DNA from: Lytechinus pictus
Lineage: Eukaryota; Echinodermata; Echinoidea; Temnopleuroida; Toxopneustidae
NCBI RefSeq assembly: GCF_037042905.1
Contig: NC_087247.1
Span: forward strand, 62,023,920 to 62,087,919
Direction of reading: 5' to 3'
DNA: 64,000 nucleotides
Part shown: positions 10,316 through 20,800 of the stretch, piece by piece
Layout of the letters: each line of letters starts with the position of its first letter
Position numbering within the stretch: the first letter of the stretch is position 1
Notes under the pieces: model-generated
Told to the model about the DNA's origin: nothing
What the model saw: the letters and a program-made list of their open reading frames with translations, nothing else
Database searches by the model: none
Made by a program: the position numbers and the translations under genes

Positions 10316-11428
10316 ACAGCTGGCAGCCGTCTGTTTCGAGGATTTTTTTATATATTTCTCCTACAGCCTACAGGCTACACAGATGACTTGCTATCGTGCA
10401 GCCGCCATTAGCCTAGGCTAGGGGTTAACAATGCAAAATCCCCCCGACGGGGCTCATCGATTCTTGTCTTTATTTCGCAAAAATATATAAAAAGAACTGG
10501 ACCAAAATGATTATTATTCCGTTTTGGCCTGAAATACACCAAAACAGGAAAAAATAAACTTATAAGGAAAAAAAACAGTGACTTACTTCGGCTCCCGGGG
10601 GGGGTCACTCTCCACATGGACTGCTACCCACCTGTGTCCGACAACCTCAGAAATGCACCCTAAACGGCGTAACTACATGAACTAAATTTGCAACCCTAAA
10701 CGGAGTAACCCATGAGAAAAGCCACCCTAAGTGGTGTGAACAGGGAAATCCCCTAATTTGATACCCTAAGTGGCCTAAAGATAAAAATCGATTAATGTTG
10801 TGGGCGTGTGGGTAACGCGTGCTGCCTAGCCCTAGTATAGAGCCAGGTGTAAGAGACTATCTAGAACTGTACGGGGGTAACTCTCATCATAGGTCCATGC
10901 TCTAAGTGCTGCGCTGGCCGCGCCAGTGTGTGGGAGGATTATTTTGTATCCCTTAAAATCGCCTTTCATGGTGTTTATGTCCGCTCCCGGGTCTCCTCAA
11001 ATTTGCACCCCTAAATGGCGTAATTTTCATCACCAAATTAGCAACCCTAAACGGCGTGAAGAGAGAAAGAAAAGGCTACCCTTATCGGCGATTTACGAGC
11101 GAATGGTGCTGAAATGCAACCCCTTTTGCCAAAGACGTCGACGCCGCCCGAGTGCCTGAAACGGGACCCTTTTCAACGCTTTTTCTGGACGCGGGTGCGT
11201 AGCAGGCCATGTGGAGAGTGACCCCCCCGGGCTTCGGCTGTCGCGCAACTCCTACTTCCTGGTTTATCCAAACTTTAATACATAAATATACATGTATATA
11301 TAGAGATTGAGTCCCTGTACAGATTGAGTTAGAACTTGGGTCTCTGTAATTGGTGATTTGATTAACCCTATGGAGCCAACAGATTTCAGCGGAACAACCA
11401 ATTTAACAGAGACCGAGGCTTTTGGTCT
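10316..11428 (+). mobile_element. R1 retroposon-like element, copy A (interrupted)
   Basis: Matches copy B (30379-30825) from 'acagctggcagccgtctg' to 'cttttggtct', except for a 638-bp insertion at 10594-11231 plus its 8-bp target duplication. Flanks show an imperfect 11-bp duplication (aggttcgatag at 10305, aggtttgatgg at 11431). It is older than copy B, judging by divergence of these flanks. Class unknown; no protein frame. Confidence 0.75.
10594..11231. mobile_element. 638-bp terminal-inverted-repeat transposon with 8-bp target duplication
   Basis: Target duplication CTTCGGCT occurs at 10586-10593 and 11232-11239; copy B of R1 has a single uninterrupted site. Left end: CCCGGGGGGGGTCACTCTCC. 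The right end is its complement apart from one fewer G, and similarity continues through CACATGG and CTGCTAC for about 45 bp. Inside are at least six same-direction copies of CCCTAAACGGCGT-like words (10658, 10694, 10725, 10764, 11009, 11045). An 8-bp duplication is compatible with hAT, P or Zisupton/KDZ-type elements. No transposase. Confidence 0.88.
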
Positions 11429-11702
11429 AGAGGTTTGATGGACACTTAACTAGGAGCGTCTAAGGAGAAAAGGATGCGCTACCGCACCCTCTTCGATTAC
11501 TCCTTCATTCCCCCTTTTCATCATCATCATCTGGTATACGGGAGTGAGGTAATCCTGTAGATGTCCCAGTCGTCAAAGTCATAATGGATAACAAATTGCA
11601 AACTGATACATGATGCGTGTGTGCGTGGATGTCGTCATGGTACATATCATGGTACATAGAACTGTTTGCTTTGCCAGAGTTTGTCCAAGCCAGTTTTGAA
11701 AG

Positions 11703-12255
11703 CTACAAGATTACGTGCAGATATATAAGTGATTCCGGCAAGGCATTCCATGAAGTAATAATACGAATGCTGAAGTAACTACTTCTAACATAATGTTTCC
11801 GATGTGTGCCACGGGTTGTATTATAATGGGACCTTTTGAAAAAGTAATCTGGGGCAAGTCTGTCTAAGCCATTAAGTATCTTGTAGACTTCAATCATATC
11901 AGCCCTTTCACGGCGGTAGTGAAGAGAGAAGAGTTGAAGCTTTTTCAACCTTTCAGTGTAGGTTAGAGAAGACATACCAGGAACCATTTTTGTAGCTCTC
12001 CTCTGCACTGCCTCAATTTTACGATCATCAGTTACAAAGCGTGGATTCCAAGACACAGTACAATATTCGAGATGCGGACGGACCAGAGTTTTATACAAAG
12101 GTATGAAGTCAATGAAGATATCCTGATTTGTATTTACAAAGGCTCGTTTAATGATCCCTAGCATATGGTTAGCCTTCTGTACCATTGCTGCGATGTGCTT
12201 ATGGAAAGTTAGATTAATATTATTAACAATGACACCAGGATCTTTTTCAGAGTCA
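11703..12255 (-). pseudogene. CR1 LINE ORF2: C-terminal fragment after RT deletion
   Basis: Resumes with EKDPGVIVNN and a KANHMLGIIKR motif, then LEYCTVSWNP, RRATKM, YRRERADMIEVYKIL and SWNALPES, the usual region after the RT palm. All catalytic RT motifs, including the Y/FADD box, are absent. The junction near 12250-12270 carries the short direct repeat (cagagt)2. Confidence 0.82.
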
Positions 12256-12259
12256 GAGT

Positions 12260-13640
12260 CAGAATGGTAACATTCAAAGCAATAAGCTTCTTGCGAACAA
12301 TATCTGGTGTAATCAGTACATGATCCAAAACAGTATTATCGTTCAGGCGATATGGAATACATGGTAATTCTGACAAATCCTCTTTGATGAAAACTGAACT
12401 GAATTGTTCGTTAAGGATATCAGCTTTCTCTTGAGCAGTACAAGCAGTTGATCCGTCACTCCTAGTGAGGTTAGATACCTTGGATCTCGTTTTGGTTTTA
12501 CTGTGAACATATTTCCAAAATACTTTCGGATTCACCTTTGATTGAGATGCAACATGCTGTTCAAAGTTACTACAGAGTTGCCTGGTCATGGACCTTAAAT
12601 TGTCTCGTACATGCATATAAGGAATGTAGTCCCAAACACTATTAGAAGTCTGGTATTTCTTCCTCTGTCTGTGTTTCTTTTTTGACAGAGAAACCGCTTT
12701 ATGAGTAATATACAAGTGTCTTTTCCTGTGTCTTTTACCAGATCTTTTAGGAATATGTCTCTTAAAAGATGCATGCAGCATATCTGAAAATAGCTTCCAA
12801 GATTCACTACATGACATGTCAGCAAAAAGACCATCCCAGTTTTGGAAAGCAAAATCTTCTCTCATAGTGTTATAATGTCCTTTGTCAAAACTATATACAC
12901 TTGATTCAGCATCCGTGACAGTACTATCAAACATCAATTCATCTGACAAACATAAATGGTCACTTTTACCAAGAGGTGGTAAAAATTCAACATTATTTAC
13001 TATATTCAGTTCATTTGTAAACATCAAATCCAAGACATTCCGTTTCTGTCCGTCCCTATGTAGAGTCGGATACAGGACATGTTGACCTAAGAAGACATCT
13101 TGGACTGTTGTCAGGAAATGCTGAGCTGGATGGTCGTCAGGACAGTTAGCATAACAGTTAGACCAGTCAATTTCTGGGTATTTAAAGTCTCCACTGAAGA
13201 ATATATGCTGTTCATTTCTCGAAGATATCTTACATAACAATTCACAAAGTTTGTCATTGTTTGACTGGCTGGACGATGGACTACGGTATATACCTTCGAG
13301 CGAAAAGAGACGTACCATCAGGTAAAATCACCGAGCACCAGACGGACTCACAAAAATCTGAATTCAAATTAATGTCAGTAGCTGATAGTGTTGTTTTAGT
13401 ATAGATAATAACACTGCGTATTCCTAATTTGTCAAAGTTACAAAAAGTATCATATCCTTGAATATACACATACAGGTGACAATGAAAATGAAGAATTTTT
13501 TGAGCAAGCTTCAGTTACTATAATGCAGTCAGGATCAAGGTCACAAACATGTAAATTAAGTTCAGACATTTTATTCATTAAGGAGTCAGCATTTGTATAC
13601 AATATCTTGGAACGCTGTTTTCTTATCCATAACATTCGTA
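12260..13640 (-). pseudogene. CR1 LINE ORF2: endonuclease and linker, frameshifted
   Basis: The apurinic-type endonuclease begins with KILYTNADSLMNKM (about 13610-13569). It continues across two frame changes (near 13460 and 13310) to GIYRSPSS, GDFKYPEIDW (catalytic GDF region) and LGKSDH (catalytic SDH, about 12960). The linker reads FWKYVHSKTK and ends in EKADILNEQFSSVF. Similarity stops after KLIALNV, just where the RT domain should begin. Confidence 0.82.
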
Positions 13641-13660
13641 CATGTAGAATCAGCTTGAAG

Positions 13661-15044
13661 TCAATTGGTTGAAGACAAGGATGACTCATCCATATGAGAC
13701 TGGGATGCTGATGGACTACCAGCAACTGACACATGCTCATCAGGAGAACCAGGAATGGATACCAGTATGAAACTTCCAAGCTTCAAGTCCCTGTTACGGT
13801 GTGTACGGGATACAATCTTCCCATTCTTTATCATCAGGTCTGATTCACCATTACTTCTCAGTTTCAACTCCTCATACGTAGCACGTCTTTCTCTGCGTTG
13901 GAAAGGAGTTAGGTCTGGATGAAGATAGGTTCTCTTCCATCTATCCGTTTTCTGTAGGTTACGAGCCGATGACAATATCTCTTCCCTTTGCAAGCTATCC
14001 TCTAATTGGACAAGCAGCACTCTAGGCCTTGGTTGAGAGCCATCTTCGTGGTGGCGCCGGCCACCAAGCCTGGTCACTTTTTGTATCTTGGTGCCAGTGA
14101 TTTGGAGACCACTTGTAACCAGACTTTTAACACTATTGAAATCTTCCCTTTCACGATCAGCAGTAGAAGTGGCTGAAGATTCTTGGAGGTTATATATGAC
14201 AATATTGTTCTTTCTCCTATCTCTGTCTATAATTTCCTCCATGACATTAACACTCTCCTGCAGATTCTGGGGCACTGGAGTAGAACTTTCTCTAGTAGGA
14301 AATTTGACACTAGTTTACCAGTTGCATCTGGGGTAGGGTCAGTGACACCATTGCCTGAAGGTGTAGACATGGCAGGGCTAGAAACACCTGCCACATGAGC
14401 ATATGTCTTGGAAAAAGCTGTCTTTTGCATGCTTTTCAATTCATGAACTTCATTCTTCACTTCACCAATTTCTTCCTTACGTCAATGATCTCAACCAATC
14501 CAGACAGTTTAGGTGTAGGCTCACCGTCTCCACTATTGCAAACTGCTTCTTTAGCTGCCTCAATGGCACTGTGTTCACATTTCTTACAAAACCAGTGTAG
14601 GGTAGGTGTGTAGGACAGAACGTTATACACATCGACAGTAACATCTTGACAATGTAAGCATGACCATTTCATACACGCTTTACATTCAATCATCAGAGCC
14701 ACTGCTTCTTTTTTACAGTACTCACATGTAAATTTGTTGGTGCACAATTCTGGACCATCACTTTGAGACCTGCTGTTCTGATCCTTCTTGGTCTTTGAAC
14801 TCGAAGGCTTCCTGCTACTCTTTCGCTGAGGCTCATCCACAGTTCTCTCAAGTTGCCGTTTAGCCTTCGATGTGTTTGTCAAAGAAGACGAACGGCTACG
14901 AGTATCCGTGGCAGCAGACGATTGATCTGACGAGGGCATATTTCCTTTAACAACATTTTTTCCAAATGGGGATAATTTTGTTAAAGTTTTTTTCAGCTTT
15001 CCCATAGTGGAGGCATCTTGATTTGACTCATTATTGGCATCCAT
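13661..15044 (-). pseudogene. CR1 LINE ORF1, frameshifted
   Basis: Starts at the ATG whose complement is at 15042-15044 and runs leftward. The N-terminal 195-codon part (15044-14457) is Ser/Lys-rich. It contains a PHD-like Cys cluster (CEYC, CKAC, CLHC, CKKC). A frameshift near 14475 leads into a coiled-coil-like stretch (EVKNEVHELK, about 14460-14300). A second shift near 14290 leads into the final part (14275-13661) with NNIVIYNL and an RRM-like fold region. In CR1 elements ORF1 binds nucleic acid. At least two frameshifts make this a relic. Confidence 0.8.
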
Positions 15045-15546
15045 ATTTATGTTGAAGCGAAGTCAAGATGGCGATCGCGAAAGATTCAGAGATGGGATCA
15101 GCGAAAAATCATGAAGTAGCGGAGATCTGGGGCAGCTAGCGAGTCGTCGCGTAACCACGCTGGCGATATAGTGGGCCACTACACCAGTGGAATCGATGTG
15201 TGCTCGCGTCAGTAGCGTAATCCAAATCCAGAATGATCGCGAAAAAATTCAATCAAAACATGAAAAATACGCTTCGAAGTAATGAAAAATGCTCAAGGTT
15301 GTGAAAAAGAACACTTGATTTAGGTAATCCACTGCATAGAAATCCATATAATTATCCGATTGAGGTGATTATAAACGATTTCGGAAGAGATTCTATGAGA
15401 TACGTCCGACATCCACGCTCGCACGCAAATAAAATCGGCAGAGAAAACAAAGACAGCGTATGAATAAGAATCATGGTAACACGAACGTGATTTGGCTGGC
15501 GCATTCGGCGCACTGGTGTTGTTTCTTTTGTTTACAAAGCAAGTCT

Positions 15547-15594
15547 CCAATATGGGAGACAATCTCCTCCCTTTTTGAGAGAGTCCCCCATATT
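15547..15594. repeat. Inverted repeat CCAATATGGG…CCCATATTGG
   Basis: CCAATATGGGAGAC at 15547-15560 pairs with GTCCCCCATATTGG at 15581-15594, with one mismatch in 14. It lies at the probable 5' edge of the CR1 element. Confidence 0.75.
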
Positions 15595-15599
15595 GGCTT

Positions 15600-16126
15600 T
15601 TTGCCTTACTGTTTTAATTATACATATGCCAACATTTGAGTCAATCTCATTTTCATAAGCCAACACATTCAACATACACAACAACCAAATGCTGGTGATT
15701 GCGCGTTACAGATAAAAATTCAATCACTAGAACACATATCAAACGCATTGTTAAACACACAGGAATTTCAAGGTACTATCACATGATCAGAAAAGTCTTA
15801 TTCAATTTACTGATTCTGAAACTAAAAAAGTGAAACCTATTCTGATTTTGCTATTTTCAACAAAATATTGGTTTGTATCAGGAATAAATTTAATCCACTA
15901 TTTGGAAAAAAAAAACATGTTATTCAAATTAGTCTACTGTTTTCTTTAAAAAAAACCTTTTTTCTCTGCATAAAGGAAATGTAACAACTTTTTAGACTTT
16001 GGTATTTTTGTTGTAAGAAAATTAGGACAATTAAACCCTTATTTGTAATCAGATTGTATTTTTTTCTTTGAACAAAAAAAACCTAATATAATTGAATGCC
16101 TCTGCTGATTTCCCTTTTCTGTTTTT
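15600..16126. other. AT-rich intronic DNA
   Basis: No gene or repeat is recognised; A-rich runs near 15910 and 16075. Confidence 0.5.
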
Positions 16127-16912
16127 GTCTCACCTGCATAGCAGAGTGAGACTATAGGCGCCGCTTTTCCGACGGCGACGGCGGCGGCGGCGTCAACACC
16201 AAATCTTAACCTGAGGTTAAGTTTTTGAAATGACAGCATAACTTAGAAAGTATATGGACCTAGTTCATGAAACTTGGCCATAAGGTTAATCAAGTATTAC
16301 TGAACATCCTGCCTGAGTTTCATGTCACATGACCAAGGTCAAAGGTCATTTAGGGTCAATGAACTTAGACCATGTTGGGGGAATCAACATCAAAATCTTA
16401 ACCTAAGGTTAAGTTTTTGAAATGTCATCATAACTTAGAAAATATATGGACCTAGTTCATGAAACTTATACATAAGGTTAATCAAGTATCACTGAACATC
16501 CTGCATGAGTTTCACATCACATGACCAAGGTCAAAGGTCATTTAGGGTCAATGAACTTTGGCCGAATTGGGGGTATCTGTTGAATTACCATCATAACTTT
16601 GAAAGTTTATGGATCTGATTCATGAAACTTGGACATAATAGTAATCAAGTATTACTGAACATCCTGTGCAAGTTTCAGGTCACATGATCAAGGTCAAAGG
16701 TCATGTAAGGTCAAAGAACTTTGGCCACGTCGGGGGTATTTGTTGAATTGCCATCATATCTCTATAAGTGTATTGGTCTAGTTCATAAAACGTGGAAATA
16801 CGAGTAACCAAGTATCACTGAACATCTTGTGCGAGTTATAGTAGTTTTCAAAATCAGCACTGCTGCTATATTGAATCGCGTGATGCAGGTGAGACGGCCA
16901 GAGGCATTCCAC
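16127..16912. mobile_element. DR1-motif tandem-unit element, copy 2
   Basis: Begins GTCTCACCTGCATAGCAGAG with inner palindrome GTCTCAC/GTGAGAC, followed by a GGC-rich stretch (gacggcgacggcggcgg). Units restart near 16253, 16445, 16608 and 16763, so spacing is about 190, 163 and 155. It ends ATGCAGGTGAGACGGCCAGA. Perfect AGGTCA-a-AGGTCA motifs lie at 16336, 16528 and 16691. No coding capacity. Confidence 0.75.
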
Positions 16913-17660
16913 TTGTTGTGTTTTTGCATCGACAAATTGATAGTTGAAGACTATCCTCTATGTTAGGCGTAAATATTCTTTTAGAATGCAAACACCGTTA
17001 AAATAAACACCTACCAACCATACATGCATGTGCAAGATACGGAGCTACATGTAGCTCAGAGCAGCAATGGCCTGCCATGTTACCATTAATTGATATAACC
17101 TTGATTCTAAACTGTGGCTCCTCAAAATGCAGCATTGGCTCTCTCTGTCTATGCCTCTGAAATTCAGTACATTGGTAGTGTGACATCTCATTTCTGTGCA
17201 GGAATTGAATCATATAGCCTAAACAATTATAACTTAGGGGTGGACAGTATTAACAAATAATCTATTCTACCATAATGCAGTAAATTCAATTTCTTATCCA
17301 CACCAGTCAATTGATTGAACAAGCTACATGTATAACTCATGAAAGAAAATAGATTTACAAAATGATATTGAGGAATGTTTTGTCGACAGTAAGCCAGTAA
17401 CAGGCTTTTTTTATCACCAACAACTAAATTGACGGTTGTAATTATGTTGAAATTTACACATTGTAAATTAGATTGAATGATTGATTCAGGTTACATACAT
17501 GTACACTCCTTGGAAACATTCAAGTGGATGGGAAGTTAAAGCATAGACAAACAAGTGTAAAATTTGATTTAAAAAAAAGATGTAAACAGAATAGTACTCC
17601 TTCATTGTTTCTCCTTTCATTGTTTTTTTACATGTACTATGATTTCATTTTCTCTTACAG
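16913..17660. other. Unique-looking end of DNAJA intron 1
   Basis: No repeat is recognised except the 16-bp palindrome GAGCTACATGTAGCTC at 17042-17057. It finishes in the pyrimidine tract of the exon-2 acceptor. Confidence 0.5.
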
Positions 17661-17851
17661 ACTTCTACACCTGAGGTGTTAAATTCCCAATTGTCATTAA
17701 AAAACTGAATTGAAGCAAGATGGTGAAAGAAACTAAATACTATGATGTTCTTGGTGTAAGGCCTAATGCAACTGAGGCAGAATTAAAGAAAGCATACAGG
17801 AAACTTGCACTCAAGTATCATCCAGACAAGAACCCTGATGAACCAGAAAAG
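17661..17851 (+). CDS. DNAJA1: DNAJA exon 2: 5' UTR tail plus first coding exon
   Basis: The acceptor is a polypyrimidine tract ending ctcttacag at 17660. Coding starts at 17720 after a 59-nt leader. The exon encodes residues 1-44, ending PDEPEK just after the HPD loop. The donor is aaaag|gtatca and the intron is phase 0. Confidence 0.95.
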
Positions 17852-20800
17852 GTATCAAGATTTTTTTCATTCAATTATTGCTCTTTCATTTTTTTATATC
17901 AGTGTAAAATTAGTTGTATTACGACTCTTTACGAGTGTGAAAGGAAATTAAATCTTTGCAATGTATGTGATAAAAAAAAACAGGAAAAAGTGTGTTTCTG
18001 CAATGAGAGATTTAAGGCATTGGTGTTTGTGCAATTTATTATTATATAATATGGATTGATGTCAGATTTTAATTTGTTAATTTTGTTCTTAACAATGATT
18101 CAAACTTTTGCAATTCAAGTAATTTTTTGCTTTCTTGTGTTATTTTTGCCCTGTTTCAATCCAGTTCAAGGAAATCTCCCTCGCATATGAAACTTTGTCG
18201 GATCAAAAGAAGCGGAAAATATATGATGAAGGAGGGGAACAAGCTGTCAAAGAAGGAGGTTCAGGAGGGGGCATGCATGACCCCATGGACTTGTTTGATA
18301 TGTTCTTTAAGTTTGGGGGTGGGTCAAGAGGTCGGGATAGGAGAGGCAAAGATGTGATCCATCAGCTAGGAGTTACTCTGGAAGAACTGTATAATGGATC
18401 TGTTAGAAAACTGGCTCTTCAAAAACAGGTTGTGTGTGACAAGTGTGAAGGTAGGCACTACTTTACTTCAATGATTTTTACTTGGATTTTAATATGATTA
18501 GAATGCATTATAAATTGAATAAGAATGATAAAAAGCTTTTCTTTTAAAAATCAAATTTTAGATATACAGTACATGTAATTATTTACTGATAAGGTGAAGA
18601 AAAGTTTGCACTTTGTGTTTTTAAAGAACATACTCATGACATTAAAAAGTAGTCATGAAACAAATTAATAAATTTGAGAATGTTTCATGATAATTTCAAT
18701 ACATGGATTTTGGAAATTTGAACACTATAACCCCTGACCATAAGAAATAATTGATTTTCGTGTTTCTTGTAAATATTGAACAAAATTGATTTCCAAACCT
18801 TAATCAATGAATTGAAAGCCGTCTCAAATCATCGATATCTTCAATGTCTCACACAAAAGAAGATGCCATATCATGCACTATTTGTTGCTGCAGAGGACAA
18901 TTTGCAATTTCAATGTGGAAGTCAATCACGATTGACTGTAGGCCTTCATGTACATGTATACATAATACATTTACATAAAGATTGCTTGTGCCTGCTTTGG
19001 TGTAAAAGCATGCATAGAAGACTGGTACTTTCATTTCGAATTTTGAAATTACATGTACCTACATGTGATAAGTGCATCTGTAAATGCTACCATGTTCTTG
19101 GAATTACATTAACTTGCAGGAAGGGGAGGAAAGAAGGGAGCAGTAGAAAAGTGTGGAACATGTCATGGTACGGGTATGCAGGTTCATGTGCGACAACTAC
19201 ATCCAGGAATGGTTCAACAGATTCAGTCTATGTGCTCAGCATGTGAAGGACAGGGAGAGCGCATTAGTGCTAAGGATAGGTGTAAATCTTGTCATGGTCA
19301 AAAGGTCATTCGGGAACGCAAGATCCTAGAAGTACATATAGATAAAGGTATAGTATGTTTAACTTTTAAAGAACTTCAATATGACAATAATTTTGCCATA
19401 AAGCAAATGGTAAAGGTTATGGATTATTGCTGGTGGGGTTATTGAGTTTAAAGAACTTTCCCCAAGGATGGTATCAGTGGATTGTACAGCTATACAATTT
19501 TGTGATCACAATATCTTAAAGAACGAAAGGAAAGATTGTCTGAATCTGATTTTTTTGCCATATAGGGGTCAACAACTGGGATGTATCTCAAGGTCACAGG
19601 TCAATCTAACTGGAAATGATGCTTAACCTTTGCGCAAATAATGATGGACCGTTGTTGATGAAACTTGTAGCAAGGTTTGTTATTCAGATGACATGGGATC
19701 ATTGCTGAAATAAATCATGAGACCAAAAGTCACAGCACTAGGACATTATCCATAACTTTAAACTCAATTTTTTAGTGATGTATACATAGTAGAAATCAAT
19801 TTGACATTTTCATTTGTGAAGTAGTTTAAAAGTTTGGTAACATGGTTTTAAAGATGTATTAGAAGCTGTATTAGAAGATGTATTATTCAGTGTCAATGTA
19901 ATTTCAACTAATGTGGGAATTGGATACCAGCTATTAGGATTCATAGACATGACATCACAATTTGAATTCTTCATTACCTGGATACCTGATTATTTGCTGC
20001 TCTATTTGCATGCTAAAATATGTTTTCATACTGAGTCTCCCTATTAACATATATCTAAACCAATTTTTTTTTTTTTTTTTTGCCTTTTAATTTGAACAAT
20101 CAGGTATGAAAGATGGTCAGAAGATCACATTCCGTGGAGAAGGAGATCAGGAACCTGGACTGGAGCCTGGAGACATTATTATTATCCTTGATGAGAAACA
20201 ACACGAGACCTTCAGGCGGCGAGGTAACGACCTCCTCATCATGTCCTTTAAGATTGACTTGGTAGAAGCACTCTGTGGATTCCAGAAGGTCATCAATACA
20301 CTAGATAAGAGAGAGATTGTTGTCATGGCACATCCAGGTGAGATATCTTCTTCTGGTTATCATCCAAGTATTGTATTGCCTAAAATAAAGATGAATTCAA
20401 GACTGTAAGCTGAGGAAGACTAAAGATTCTTTCATAGAATGAGGGCATAAGATGGAGTTGTCCAGTCAGACGGCAGGTCCCAAGAAAGTGGCTTCTTCCA
20501 TCCAAGTGATATTCATGACTTGAGATGTTTTGCATATTTAATGAGCTTGATGCGGACCAAAACACCTCTTTTCATTCGGTCATTGCTGCTCTAATTGTGC
20601 ATCGAATTTCATGAATTTGGTATCATTGTAAAGAAGAAGAATCATTCTTTCAGGTCATGTGTTTGACTTTATTCAAAGATTTTGTAATATAGGTTAACAT
20701 TTTGATCTAAAATATGCTACAAAATAATTATTTTCACCTGACAAAAGCTGCTATTTTCACACTTTATTTTTGTTTGAGCCCAAATGATTTTTAGATCATG

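Larger units (their letters stand above)
11519..15590 (-). mobile_element. Antisense CR1-type LINE with deleted RT core
   Basis: On the minus strand: ORF1 (15044-13661), an endonuclease part (about 13640-12800), a linker, then only the C-terminal part of ORF2 (to 11703), and a 3' end in a short (ATG)n-like run (11519-11531 on the plus strand). The 5' limit is uncertain, between about 15100 and 15590. CR1 assignment rests on the ORF1 zinc-finger-like motif, the endonuclease motifs and the YRRERADMIEVYKIL motif. Frames are broken; not autonomous. Confidence 0.88.
9822..17660 (+). other. DNAJA intron 1 (about 7.8 kb), filled with mobile DNA
   Basis: It extends from the gtaagt donor to the ctcttacag acceptor. 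It contains R1 copy A with an inserted transposon, the antisense CR1 LINE and a DR1-bearing repeat; only about 2.5 kb appears unique. Introns 2-5 are 17852-18164, 18451-19119, 19348-20103 and 20338-22094. Confidence 0.5.

Noticed and set aside
10658..11057. CCCTAA repeats as interstitial telomere
   Set aside because: Copies are spaced and extend to CCCTAAACGGCGT, not tandem hexamers; they belong to the transposon interior.
12882..13085. Plus-strand frames across 12.8-14.6 kb
   Set aside because: Shadows of the antisense LINE.
16127..16912. CRISPR-like or satellite array
   Set aside because: Unit length, divergence and defined ends fit a dispersed eukaryotic element, not a CRISPR array or long satellite.
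18776..19246. 156-codon open frame starting in DNAJA intron 3
   Set aside because: It reads through the intron into the next exon in a different frame from the chaperone; no protein similarity.
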